DNA of 64,000 nt from an uncultured Schlesneria sp. (GTDB lineage: Bacteria > Planctomycetota > Planctomycetia > Planctomycetales > Planctomycetaceae), in contig CAIQIR010000153.1 of the NCBI GenBank assembly GCA_903871875.1, positions 1 to 64,000 on the forward strand. Direction: 5' to 3'. The notes beneath the pieces were generated by a model. It was given only the letters and a program-made list of their open reading frames with translations, was not told where the DNA came from and made no database searches. The position numbers and the translations under genes were made by a program. This document shows, piece by piece, positions 19,174-29,225 of this stretch; position 1 is the first letter of the stretch, and each line of letters opens with the position of its first letter.

Positions 19174-21084
19174 ATGACGTTGAATGCATCTTCTGATGAG
19201 TTCAAAGAGCTGGTTCGCTCGCGTACGGACCTTGTACGACTGATCGGCGAATCAGTGGCATTGCATCCCAAAGGACGCGACTTCAAAGGGCTTTGTCCCT
19301 TTCATGACGATCGTAATCCGTCGTTCACCGTCAATCCTGAACGACAAACTTATAAGTGCTGGTCGTGTGGGGAAGGTGGCGATTGTTTCTCGTTTGTAAT
19401 GAAACAAGATTCCATTGGGTTTCGCGAAACGCTGGAATTGCTGGCCAAACGGGCGTCTCTCGAGTTGCCGGCGACATTGCGACGTGGCCCTACCGAATCC
19501 AAGGACAAGCCGCATCTCTACGACGTGCTTGAATGGGCCGAGCAGGAATTTCATCACTGTTTGCTATCGACGGCTATTGCCGAGCGAGCCCGGAATTATC
19601 TCCAGAGCCGTGGCTTTAATCACTCCTCGATCGCGAAATTCAAACTCGGATTCCACCCGGAAAGCTGGGATTGGCTACTTCAGCGAGCCAAGGGGCGTTT
19701 CGATGTCGAATTGCTCGTCCGTGCCTCGCTGGCGAAGGAGCGTGAGGGTGGTAACGGTTATTACGATCAGTTCGTTGATCGAGTGATGTTTCCGATTCAC
19801 GACGAACGGGGACGCACTGTTGCTTTTGGAGGACGAATTCTTCCCGACTCCACTTGCAAGCCAGACGCCAAATATTTGAACAGCAGTGAAACGCCCGTGT
19901 TCTCGAAAAGCCGTGTTTGCTATGCCCTGGATGTCGCTCGTGACGCGATCAAAAAGACGGGAACGGCCTTGGTGATGGAGGGGTACGCGGATTGCGTGAA
20001 GGCTCATCAAGGAGGCATTCTTAACGCGGTCGCCACGTTAGGCACGGCCCTGACAGAATCTCACGTCACAGTTTTAAAGCGATTGGCACAAAAGGTGGTT
20101 CTGGTTTTTGACGGCGATCGAGCGGGAATGGACGCCGCGGAAAAGGCCATCCCCCGGTTTCTGGCTCAGGATGTCGATTTGAGAATTCTGACGGTTCCGG
20201 ATGGATTGGATCCTGATGAATACGTCGATCAGCGTGGTGGTGACGCATTATTGGAGTTGGCGAATGAAGCCCCCGAGGCTTTCGAATACCAGCTGCGATT
20301 ATTGTTGACAAGATACGGAAAAACGACGGTCGATGCGCGGCAACGAGTGCTGGATGGGATGTTAAATCTGTTAACTTTGTCGCCAGGAATCGTTGACACT
20401 ATCAAAGAAGACTTATTGGTCGGACGTCTTCCACAGCGGCTGGGTTTACCCGAAACCGATGTTCGACGCCGATTGAAACAACTTCGTGCGGAACGAACGG
20501 CGCCTCCTGCGCGCCCTTCAGAACGGAAAGTCAGCGCAGGTAATCCAGGTGACGAGCCACAGCAACGGGTGAGCAAGCAAACCGTTGATTCACTTCAGCG
20601 ATACGCCAACAACACCGAAAAGCTGGAGTGCGAATTACTTCAACTGCTCTTCACACACCCGGATATGATTTATGCCGTACGGCGCGAGATCGGTGCTGAT
20701 GACTTTGGTCATGAAGCCCTGCGAGAAATTTTGTCACTTTGCTTTGACATGCAGGATGAAGGGATTGAACCGACTTTCGAACGGTTGCTCTCGCGAATTG
20801 AATGTCCGCAGCAGAAACGGCTGGTAGTGTGGGTTGATGAACACTCACCGCATCGAAGTATCAAGAAAACTTCGAGCGAATCTCAAAGCGCAGGCATGGA
20901 ATCTGCGGAAGAGGGATTGCGTCGGGTGATTGAGCGAATCAAATGGCGACGAAGCTGTCAGGCGAACCAGGCATCCAAAAGTCTCCTGATCGAACGTCCG
21001 TCAGAGACGGCAAAGCTAACGGCAGAAACTCGCGAAGTATTGGAACAAGCTGCCCGATTCCATCGCGAACGTACTGCAAAGTAA
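19174..21084 (+). CDS. dnaG: DNA primase
   Basis: The 636-residue protein synthesises RNA primers for replication at the fork, together with the DnaB helicase. Domains in order: the CHC2 zinc-binding domain with C41 (CPFH), H44, C62 and C65 (CWSCGEGG); the primase catalytic core; the Toprim metal site with glutamate in VMEGYADCVKAH and aspartates in LVFDGDRAGMDAA and DGLDPDEY; and a C-terminal DnaB-binding region after about residue 480. Length and order match bacterial DnaG. The ATG at 19174 gives the expected N-terminus. rpoD follows 97 bases downstream, the dnaG-rpoD order of the macromolecular synthesis operon, but rpsU is not present upstream. Confidence 0.96.
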   Translation: MTLNASSDEFKELVRSRTDLVRLIGESVALHPKGRDFKGLCPFHDDRNPSFTVNPERQTYKCWSCGEGGDCFSFVMKQDSIGFRETLELLAKRASLELPATLRRGPTESKDKPHLYDVLEWAEQEFHHCLLSTAIAERARNYLQSRGFNHSSIAKFKLGFHPESWDWLLQRAKGRFDVELLVRASLAKEREGGNGYYDQFVDRVMFPIHDERGRTVAFGGRILPDSTCKPDAKYLNSSETPVFSKSRVCYALDVARDAIKKTGTALVMEGYADCVKAHQGGILNAVATLGTALTESHVTVLKRLAQKVVLVFDGDRAGMDAAEKAIPRFLAQDVDLRILTVPDGLDPDEYVDQRGGDALLELANEAPEAFEYQLRLLLTRYGKTTVDARQRVLDGMLNLLTLSPGIVDTIKEDLLVGRLPQRLGLPETDVRRRLKQLRAERTAPPARPSERKVSAGNPGDEPQQRVSKQTVDSLQRYANNTEKLECELLQLLFTHPDMIYAVRREIGADDFGHEALREILSLCFDMQDEGIEPTFERLLSRIECPQQKRLVVWVDEHSPHRSIKKTSSESQSAGMESAEEGLRRVIERIKWRRSCQANQASKSLLIERPSETAKLTAETREVLEQAARFHRERTAK

Positions 21085-21181
21085 CAGTGTCGGCGAAACG
21101 AGATTTGTAATTATTGAAAAGTCCCCTTCCCGACCACAGTAGAATTTACACGGATCAAAGTATCCTTCCGAGGAGTTGCAG

Positions 21182-22843
21182 GTGTACAGACTTGACTTGA
21201 GTTTGAACCAATTGATCGAAAAAGGGCGACAGCAGGGGTTCCTGACGTTCTCACAGGTCAATGCCTACCTGCCCGATGAAGCCGTCAATCCGGAGAAGCT
21301 CGACAATCTGCTCATGTCGCTCGACGAGCTCGGCATGCAAATTGTCGCCGATGAGAAGCTGCCGGTGACGCCGGAAATCTTTTTGAAGCGGCGCGCGACG
21401 AAGGTCAAGCCGATCAAATCCGACAAAGGTGAGGATAAGTCCCGCCGGATCGACGATCCTGTGCGAATGTATCTGACACAGATGGGTGAGATTCCCCTCT
21501 TGACCCGCGAGCAGGAAATTTCGCTGGCCAAGAAAATCGAAATCACACGTAAGCGATTTCGACGTCATCTACTGGAGAGCGATTATGCACTCAAGCAGTC
21601 GATCGACATTCTCAAAAAAGTCAGCGTCGGTGAGTTGCCGTTCGATCGGACGATCAAAGTGTCGGTGACCGAAGGTCTGGAAAAGAATCAGATCCTCGGG
21701 CGCATGCCGCACAACTTGCGCACGCTGGAGATTCTGCGCGACAAGAGCATTGCCGATTTCGAATTGGTGTTGGCGCCGGGAACTCCGGCTGCCGAGATCA
21801 AAGCCGCTCAACACCGCCTGGCCAGTCGCCGAAGGAAGATGGTTACGCTGCTGGAAGAGTTAAGTCTTCGTACGCAGCGACTGCAACCAACGATGCGTCG
21901 GCTCGAACAGATCTCGAACCGAATGGATCACATTCAGCATCAAATCGAAAGCATGAAGAATCTGAAGTCGGCCCGCGATGAGCGCGCTAACCTGCAGAAA
22001 GAACTGCACGACCTGATGCAAATGACGCTCGAAACGCCTGACACGTTGCGTCAGCGACTGGAAGATGTCCGCGAACGATTCGGTGCTTACGAACAGGCGA
22101 TGCGCGAGCTGTCGGGTGGAAACCTACGGCTGGTCGTTTCGATCGCCAAGAAGTACCGCAATCGTGGCCTGAGCTTCCTGGACTTGATCCAGGAAGGTAA
22201 TACAGGACTGATGCGTGCGGTCGACAAATACGAATACCGCCGCGGTTACAAGTTCTCGACTTACGCGACCTGGTGGATTCGTCAGGCGATTACACGAGCG
22301 ATCGCGGATCAGGCTCGGACGATCCGTATTCCAGTGCATATGATCGAAACGATGTCCAAGCTGCGTAAAGTCAGCAAGCGTTTGCTTCAAGAGAAGGGTC
22401 GAGAACCAACGATCGAAGAAACGGCCGAAGCCGCTGGCGTCAGCCTCGAAGAAACGCGACGGGTGCTGAAGATTTCTCGTCATCCGATCAGTTTGGATCG
22501 GCCAGTCGGCGAGAGTGAAGACAGCTACTTCGGCGATTTCATCGAAGACGATAGCACTGAAAGTCCCGTGAATTCCGCCACGCAGGAAATGTTGAAAGAC
22601 AAGATCGACGTGGTTTTGAAGACGTTGACGTATCGTGAGCGTGAAATCATCAAACTGCGATACGGTCTGGGTGATGGCTATACCTATACGCTCGAAGAAG
22701 TGGGTCGCATTTTCAAAGTGACCCGTGAGCGAGTTCGTCAGATTGAAGCCAAAGCCGTCCGAAAGCTTCAGCACCCGGTCCGCAGCAAGCAATTGAAGGG
22801 TTTTCTCGACACACTCGCCGCCGCAACGGTTGCTACGAACTAA
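21182..22843 (+). CDS. rpoD: Primary RNA polymerase sigma factor
   Basis: Housekeeping sigma factor, which directs RNA polymerase to -35/-10 promoters. Region 1.1 is at the N-terminus ([20 protein letters not shown]), region 1.2 reads [12 protein letters not shown], region 2 has [20 protein letters not shown] and [15 protein letters not shown], and region 4 ends with [17 protein letters not shown]. The non-conserved region between 1.2 and 2 is present and contains coiled-coil-like stretches. The GTG at 21182 lies 6 bases after AGGAG (21171-21175) and is preferred over the TTG at 21176. It lies downstream of dnaG and ends at a strong hairpin shared with convergent eno. Confidence 0.95.
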   Translation: MYRLDLSLNQLIEKGRQQGFLTFSQVNAYLPDEAVNPEKLDNLLMSLDELGMQIVADEKLPVTPEIFLKRRATKVKPIKSDKGEDKSRRIDDPVRMYLTQMGEIPLLTREQEISLAKKIEITRKRFRRHLLESDYALKQSIDILKKVSVGELPFDRTIKVSVTEGLEKNQILGRMPHNLRTLEILRDKSIADFELVLAPGTPAAEIKAAQHRLASRRRKMVTLLEELSLRTQRLQPTMRRLEQISNRMDHIQHQIESMKNLKSARDERANLQKELHDLMQMTLETPDTLRQRLEDVRERFGAYEQAMRELSGGNLRLVVSIAKKYRNRGLSFLDLIQEGNTGLMRAVDKYEYRRGYKFSTYATWWIRQAITRAIADQARTIRIPVHMIETMSKLRKVSKRLLQEKGREPTIEETAEAAGVSLEETRRVLKISRHPISLDRPVGESEDSYFGDFIEDDSTESPVNSATQEMLKDKIDVVLKTLTYREREIIKLRYGLGDGYTYTLEEVGRIFKVTRERVRQIEAKAVRKLQHPVRSKQLKGFLDTLAAATVATN

Positions 22844-22871
22844 GTGTCCGTAGTCGAAAGCGATTGAATGC

Positions 22872-22917
22872 AAAAGCCCGCCAGATTTCGTGGAATCTGG
22901 CGGGCTTTTCTTTTTTG
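22872..22917. terminator. Strong terminator between rpoD and eno
   Basis: A perfect 16-base-pair stem (AAAAGCCCGCCAGATT and its complement) closes a 6-base loop TCGTGG at 22888-22893. It is followed by CTTTTTTT on the plus side. On the minus side the stem itself supplies only four U residues, so it is strong for rpoD and weaker, but probably usable, for eno. Confidence 0.93.
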
Positions 22918-22935
22918 TCTCGGTCAACAACGTCG

Positions 22936-24210
<1,275 letters not shown>

Positions 24211-24298
24211 TCAGCCTTCCTTCAACAGACAATTAGGATTCGTCGGTTTTTGCGGACAACATCACCATCCGCGCGGAGCGTTACACCCCCACGCAGGC

Positions 24299-24439
24299 TC
24301 AACGCGAACCGCCATACAATTCGGCGTTGTTGTACCAGAATCGCCGGCCAGCATCCATCAGCAGCGACTTACGCGATTCCAGATGTCGCTCCCATTCAGC
24401 GAGCAAATATGCCCAGGGAGTGTTGCCAAAAAACCACAT
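24299..24439 (-). CDS. Possible 46-residue small protein upstream of eno
   Basis: On the strand of eno, 91 bases before it, an ATG at 24439 opens a 46-codon frame ending in TGA at 24299-24301. The product begins MWFFGNTPWAYLLAEWERH and ends FWYNNAELYGGSR. It is rich in aromatic residues, has an amphipathic middle and is not low-complexity. Codon third positions resemble those of neighbouring genes. There is no Shine-Dalgarno sequence, though many planctomycete genes lack one; the frame extends upstream with a GTG as an alternative start. It could be a real membrane-associated or regulatory peptide, or a chance frame. I do not recognise a family. Confidence 0.33.
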   Translation of the reverse strand: MWFFGNTPWAYLLAEWERHLESRKSLLMDAGRRFWYNNAELYGGSR

Positions 24440-24719
24440 CCGGTCAGAAGCGATCGCAGGCAGGGCGGCCACCCGGAGAAATCGGGACTCGGCCGGAAAT
24501 CTACTGGCCAGCGGGGTTTATTGGACTTAATCTAGAGTGAACAGGGGTAAAAGCGGATATGATTCCCTAGATTACGCGAACGGAAAAACGCCCCGGTGTG
24601 AATCCGGTGGTGGACGCGGCGTGAACAGACCGTGGTGACCCGTTGAATCTGACGAGCGGACGGTCCCCGGTAACATTCATCAGCATTACCAAATTGTTCG
24701 TTGTTGGGAAGATTGAGCC
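24440..24719. other. Leader region of the DSD-repeat gene
   Basis: No gene is supported here. The last 140 bases before the ATG at 24720 can form secondary structure: GACCGT at 24628-24633 pairs with ACGGTC at 24660-24665. A GGTGTGAATCCGG stretch lies at 24595-24607. This may be a structured 5' leader. It does not complete any riboswitch consensus I know. Confidence 0.35.
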
Positions 24720-27560
24720 ATGAATCAGAAGAGATTCCTTACCGCCGGTGAAGTGTTTCAATTATTCGGTGTCGATACCGACGCGTTGAACAAATTGGTC
24801 GAATCCGGTCAGGTGCAGGCTCTGGCTGATTTGGGGACGTTCAAATATCGCAGCGAAGATTTTGCGAAGTTGGTTCAAGCCGGCAAGCTGACCGCGCGAA
24901 CCGCAGGTGAGATGTTTCAAGTCGATGACAAAGGCGACATGCCGTTTCTCAAGCTGAAACAAGACGATCACGGCCTGAAGTTTGACGAAGATGTCTTGTT
25001 CCTCGAATTGGATGAAGAAGCACTTAACGAACAGGCGGCTTCCAAAAAGCCGGCCTCCAAAACGCCTGTGGTGCCACAGAAATGGTTCGAAGACAGCGAC
25101 GATTCCGTCAGCACTGAACGGCCCAATGCAACTTCGAACGAAATGTCGGCCGTCGACCCGAATGCAAAGTCGTCCGGCGAAATCACGGACTTTGATTTGA
25201 ATATCAATCGGCCGAAGCGAGCAATCGACGAAAGCGACAGTGACATTCGCTTGGTAGCCGATGATGCTCGAATGGACTTCGATCAAACCAATCTCAAACG
25301 AACGGGCAGCGACAGCGATGTCCGTTTGGTAGATCCAGCCAGTTGGCGTCAATCGCCCCAAGCTACAAATCCTGGCAGCGACAGCGATGTTCGTCTGGTT
25401 ACGGAATCGCCGGAGCCGCCCAAGAGCGACAGTGATGTGGTGCTCGTGCCGGATGTCAAAGCCTCGTCCGCAGTGCCTCGGACCGTCCCCACCCCGACGG
25501 CCTCGGAAGGCATCCCCACGACAAAGAAGCCTGAAAGTGACAGCGATGTCCAGCTCGCCTCACCTGCGACTTCGGCCGCCCCCCCCAAACCAACTCCTCC
25601 TGTGGACCTGGAAGCGAGTGACAGCGATGTGATTCTGATCGGACTGCCCGACGATCGACATCAAGCGGCATCAACACAATCCTCTGCGAAGAAAAAAGAT
25701 AGTGACAGCGATGTGCGGCTGTCACTGCCGGCCGTCGAACCTTCGGCCTCCCAAACGAGTAATTTGGCCGAAGACTTTGCGGCGATCTTGGCGAAGGCCC
25801 CTGACAGCGACATCAATCTGTCAGATAGTCCGATCCGATTGGGGGCCGCTCAGGAATTTACAGCCGAACCTGCGTCACTTGCTGCCGCCCCCGTTTCATC
25901 TGAACCCGCAATGGAAGACGAAAGCGAGGATATTCAGCTGGAATCTTCTGATCCAGGAATTTCACTGGAATCGGTCGGCGTCGAAGAGGTTGCGGAATCC
26001 GCTTCTCCAACCGCAGATCTGGAAAAGGAAGAACTGGACGATTTCGAAATCGAAGAAGAGGACAGCGGTATTACTCTGGAATCTGCTGAGGATGACGAAG
26101 TCGCACCAATTGAATCCCCGCGAGGAGAATCCGACATCGTGTTGCACGTGTCGCCGAATGACAGCGACATCACACTCGTCGAGCCAAGTTCGGGCAGTGG
26201 TATCTTGGTGGACAACGAATCGCTCGACAGCGGCATTTCCATCGAGCAATCGGAATCCGAGAGCGAGTTCCTACGAGGAGGCGCTGGAACTGATAGCGAT
26301 ATCGCCATGAACCTGTTGAATGCGGACAGCAGTATTTCCATCGACGAGACATCCGACGACAGCGGCATTACGCTTGAACAATCCGAATTCGAGGGCGGAC
26401 TTGCGTTGCACACGCCGGCTTCCGACAGCGACATTGCGATCGAAGGACTGGATCCCGATAGCGGCATTTCGCTGGAAACAGAATCCGAGGACAGCAGCAT
26501 TTCGCTCGAACAGTCCGAGGTCGACAGCGGCATCGCATTGTCCTCACTGCCCGACGACAGCGATATTGCATTGGCGGCGTTGGTCAACGACAGCAAAATC
26601 GAAGGGCTGGATCCCGATAGCGGGATTTCATTGGACAGTTCGATGGCCGATAGCGGCATTTCTCTGGCCGAAACCGATGAAGACAGCGGCATCGGATTGG
26701 AAGCAAAGAAGGACAGCGATATCACTTTTGATCACCTTCAGGAAGACAGCAGCATCCGATTCGGACTAGCAGATGATGACAGCGGCATATCGCTCGAGGA
26801 CGAGACCTCCGACAGCGGAATCATGCTCGAAGCAACTGACAGTGGTATTCGTCTCGATGCAGTCGCCGACAGTGGCATCGCATTAGAAGACGATAGCGAC
26901 GATGCCAACGCCACTTTCGTCGATACCGATGCGGTGCAGTTTGCGTCGGCATCTCACGATGGAAGCCAGACTACCACGATGGATCTGTCCGATCCCGAGA
27001 TGCGAGATTCCGCGTTCGACGTCAGCCTGGAAGACAGCGACAACACGATGGAAATGCATTTCGACGATGACGATTTCTCGTCCGATACCGCCGCGACCGT
27101 CGTTGATCGCGGTAAATCGAAGAAATCATCGGGCGATAAAGCGCTCCACCTCAGCGAGGCGTTCCAATTGGACGAGGCCCTGGAAGTGGAAGATCTGGAT
27201 ATCTCGGAAGACCTTGACGCGGCCGCGATCAGCGATTTCGACGACGAGTTTGCCGAGGCAGGAGAGGAAGTACTCGACGCGTCCGACGAGGACTTTGGAG
27301 TTGAAGCGGTTTCACTTGCCGAAAGTGTGGAAGACGAGGACGTCAGTGAAGGCGATGTCGCCGCGCCGGTCGCAAAACGCCGCGCAACACCGCTCGAACC
27401 GGCGTGGGGCCTGGCAGCGGTGGCACCGATCGCTTGTGCTTCGCTAGTGATGGCGGTCACAATTACGGTTCTGTGGGGTGGCATCGCAACGATGTGGACT
27501 GGCGGTGAGGCGCCCGGCCCCGCTGGAATGCTCATCTCCACCCTTGCCGGGCTTTTGTGA
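24720..27560 (+). CDS. Acidic DSD/DSG-repeat protein with HTH-like N-terminus and C-terminal membrane anchor
   Basis: 946 residues in three parts. Residues 1-70 look like an excisionase/MerR-type helix-turn-helix (FLTAGEVFQLFGVDTDALNK, then ESGQVQAL). From about 165 to 735 there are some 30 short units built on D-S-D/G-I/V: first about eight spaced SDSDVRLV-type copies (to about residue 365), then about 25 closely packed DSGISLE-type copies. The C-terminus is an acidic tail followed by one or two membrane helices (PAWGLAAVAPIACASLVMA, ITVLWGGIATMW). The composition is very acidic, with serines flanked by Asp as in casein-kinase-like sites. The function is unknown: a membrane-tethered DNA-binding or partner-binding scaffold is possible. 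The ATG at 24720 follows GGGAAG. A lipoprotein gene starts 30 bases downstream. Confidence 0.75.
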   Translation: MNQKRFLTAGEVFQLFGVDTDALNKLVESGQVQALADLGTFKYRSEDFAKLVQAGKLTARTAGEMFQVDDKGDMPFLKLKQDDHGLKFDEDVLFLELDEEALNEQAASKKPASKTPVVPQKWFEDSDDSVSTERPNATSNEMSAVDPNAKSSGEITDFDLNINRPKRAIDESDSDIRLVADDARMDFDQTNLKRTGSDSDVRLVDPASWRQSPQATNPGSDSDVRLVTESPEPPKSDSDVVLVPDVKASSAVPRTVPTPTASEGIPTTKKPESDSDVQLASPATSAAPPKPTPPVDLEASDSDVILIGLPDDRHQAASTQSSAKKKDSDSDVRLSLPAVEPSASQTSNLAEDFAAILAKAPDSDINLSDSPIRLGAAQEFTAEPASLAAAPVSSEPAMEDESEDIQLESSDPGISLESVGVEEVAESASPTADLEKEELDDFEIEEEDSGITLESAEDDEVAPIESPRGESDIVLHVSPNDSDITLVEPSSGSGILVDNESLDSGISIEQSESESEFLRGGAGTDSDIAMNLLNADSSISIDETSDDSGITLEQSEFEGGLALHTPASDSDIAIEGLDPDSGISLETESEDSSISLEQSEVDSGIALSSLPDDSDIALAALVNDSKIEGLDPDSGISLDSSMADSGISLAETDEDSGIGLEAKKDSDITFDHLQEDSSIRFGLADDDSGISLEDETSDSGIMLEATDSGIRLDAVADSGIALEDDSDDANATFVDTDAVQFASASHDGSQTTTMDLSDPEMRDSAFDVSLEDSDNTMEMHFDDDDFSSDTAATVVDRGKSKKSSGDKALHLSEAFQLDEALEVEDLDISEDLDAAAISDFDDEFAEAGEEVLDASDEDFGVEAVSLAESVEDEDVSEGDVAAPVAKRRATPLEPAWGLAAVAPIACASLVMAVTITVLWGGIATMWTGGEAPGPAGMLISTLAGLL

Positions 27561-27589
27561 CATCACTCATTTCATCCGGAAATTCATTC

Positions 27590-28600
27590 ATGCGACACCT
27601 GCTCGCTTCGGCGGTTTGTCTCTGTATTTTCGCGGGGTGTTCGGAAAACAGAAATCCAACGACATCTTCGAAAACTCCAAACAATACACCCGAGGGACAG
27701 ACCGTTAAGAAGCTACGCATCGCAGTGATACCGAAAGGAACGACACACGTTTTCTGGAAATCGGTCCACGCCGGTGCGGAACAGGCAGCCAAGGAATTGG
27801 GCCAGGTCGAGATTCTGTGGAAGGGGCCGCTCCTCGAAAACGATCGAGATGGCCAGATGAATGTCGTACAAGACTTCGTCACCAGTAAGGTCGATGGCAT
27901 CTGCCTGGCGCCACTCGATAAACAGGCACTGATCGGCCCCGTCAAAGAATCCGTGGAAGTGGGCATTCCCGTGGTCATCTTTGATAGCGCTCTGCAGGAT
28001 GAATCAAACATCGCGAGCTATGTTGCCACGGATAACCGCAAGGGCGGAGAACTCGCAGCGGAGCGAATGGCTGAATGCCTGGGTGGGAAAGGAAATGTGA
28101 TTCTGTTGCGCTACAACTCCGGTAGTGAAAGTACCGAACAGCGCGAAGAAGGATTCCTGGACGCATTGAAGATTCGCTTTCCCGAGATTAACGTCATTTC
28201 GTCCAATGAGTATGCCGGAACAACGCCGGAATTATCGCTGGATAAGGCCACGCAGATCCTCGGCAAATATCGAAGTAGTGTGGACGGGATCTTTGCAGTT
28301 TGTGAACCTAACGCAAACGGCGTCCTGATTGCGATTAAAGAAACTCAACTCGTTGGCAAAGTGAAGTTCATCGCGTTCGATTCCAGCGAAGATCTGATTC
28401 GCGCCATGAACGACGGTTCCTGCCACGGAATCGTTCTACAAGATCCCGTCAAAATGGGGTATCAGTCCGTCATGGCGATCGTGAAAGCGATTCGCGGCCA
28501 ACCCGTGGAAAAGCGAATCGGCACCGGCGAATTCCTGGCGACTCCCGAGAACATGAAGACGCCAGAAATGGACAAGCTGCTCAATCCCGATCGATTTTGA
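27590..28600 (+). CDS. Sugar-type periplasmic substrate-binding lipoprotein
   Basis: A 336-residue type I periplasmic binding protein of the ribose/LacI-like group. The lipoprotein signal MRHLLASAVCLCIFAGC gives a lipidated cysteine at 17. The two-lobe fold follows, with IAVIPKGTTHVFWKSVHAGA, LAPLDKQALIGPV, PVVIFDSALQ, YVATDNRKGGELAAERM and FIAFDSSEDLIRAM. Such proteins capture a sugar or a small signal for an ABC importer or a chemosensor. No permease or ATPase gene is next to it, so it is an orphan in this window. I chose the ATG at 27590 because starts further upstream overlap the preceding gene and disrupt the signal peptide. Ligand unknown. Confidence 0.88.
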   Translation: MRHLLASAVCLCIFAGCSENRNPTTSSKTPNNTPEGQTVKKLRIAVIPKGTTHVFWKSVHAGAEQAAKELGQVEILWKGPLLENDRDGQMNVVQDFVTSKVDGICLAPLDKQALIGPVKESVEVGIPVVIFDSALQDESNIASYVATDNRKGGELAAERMAECLGGKGNVILLRYNSGSESTEQREEGFLDALKIRFPEINVISSNEYAGTTPELSLDKATQILGKYRSSVDGIFAVCEPNANGVLIAIKETQLVGKVKFIAFDSSEDLIRAMNDGSCHGIVLQDPVKMGYQSVMAIVKAIRGQPVEKRIGTGEFLATPENMKTPEMDKLLNPDRF

Positions 28601-28789
28601 GAAAAGCAAAGCGACTGGAAGACAGTCTTTCGGCCGGAACTCTGAACTCCGTTTCAAGCCGGTGAAACAACACCAAGAAGTCGATCGTAGCGGCAACGAA
28701 ACTCGGTGATCTTTGGGATGTCAACAAGCCCCGCGTTCCAGCGCCGCATTGACTCGAAACAGTTTTCGGCATTGCCCGTCGACAATGGA

Positions 28790-29170
28790 CTATTCGGAAT
28801 TCTTGTCAGGGACTTCGATCCGACAACAGCCGAGATTCAGGAACTGTTTACAGCTTTGATCGGCTTTCTGCAGCAGGTCGTTTCGCAAGCGATAGACGAC
28901 GAAGCGGCCATCGCGTTCCGCTTCGACTAGCCCAGCGTTCTTGAGAATCTGCAGGTGGTGTGACACGGTCACCAACTCTGTTTCGAGAAATTCCGCGATA
29001 TCGCCGACGGTCATTTCGCCATGGCGCAACACGTCAACCATCCTCAGCCTTAGTGGTTCGCTGAGGGCCTTCAATTGATCAGCACAGGTTTTCGATTGAA
29101 AGTTGTCGTTTTCCAAGAAATGCACCGGTCCCACTGGGATGGAAAAAACGGGAACAGATCCCCCAACCAT
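28790..29170 (-). CDS. ArsR-family regulator with C-terminal Cys-Cys
   Basis: A winged-helix repressor of about 126 residues. The core reads LKALSEPLRLRMVDVLRHGE, then FLETELVTVSHHLQILKNAG and the wing RDGRFVVYRLR. Cysteines occur early (KTCADQL) and near the end (KQFLNLGCCRIEV), a plausible As(III) or soft-metal site. I infer this from cysteine placement and from the ArsI-type gene directly upstream. The start is uncertain: the ATG at 29170 lies 55 bases after that gene's stop, while a GTG about 60 bases further in would also keep the domain. It is the last gene of the minus-strand PhyH-MFS-ArsI-ArsR set, which it probably controls. Confidence 0.85.
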   Translation of the reverse strand: MVGGSVPVFSIPVGPVHFLENDNFQSKTCADQLKALSEPLRLRMVDVLRHGEMTVGDIAEFLETELVTVSHHLQILKNAGLVEAERDGRFVVYRLRNDLLQKADQSCKQFLNLGCCRIEVPDKNSE

Positions 29171-29225
29171 GATCCACAACACGAATTCACAATTCGACCG
29201 GCCATTCCTTGCTGATAGCAGGATT

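Noticed and set aside
24595-24607. GGTGTGAATCCGG resembles the core of a cobalamin riboswitch
   Set aside because: The B12 box and the remaining conserved stems are missing, and the downstream gene has no link to cobalamin.
25934-26725. 263-codon frame on the minus strand opposite the DSD-repeat gene
   Set aside because: It is the mirror of the DSD/DSG repeat codons and reads as a Ser/Pro/Leu-rich low-complexity string.
24720-27560. Regularly spaced short repeats that could suggest a CRISPR array
   Set aside because: The units are in frame, encode D-S-D/G-I motifs, vary in sequence and spacing, and have no identical direct repeats with unique spacers.
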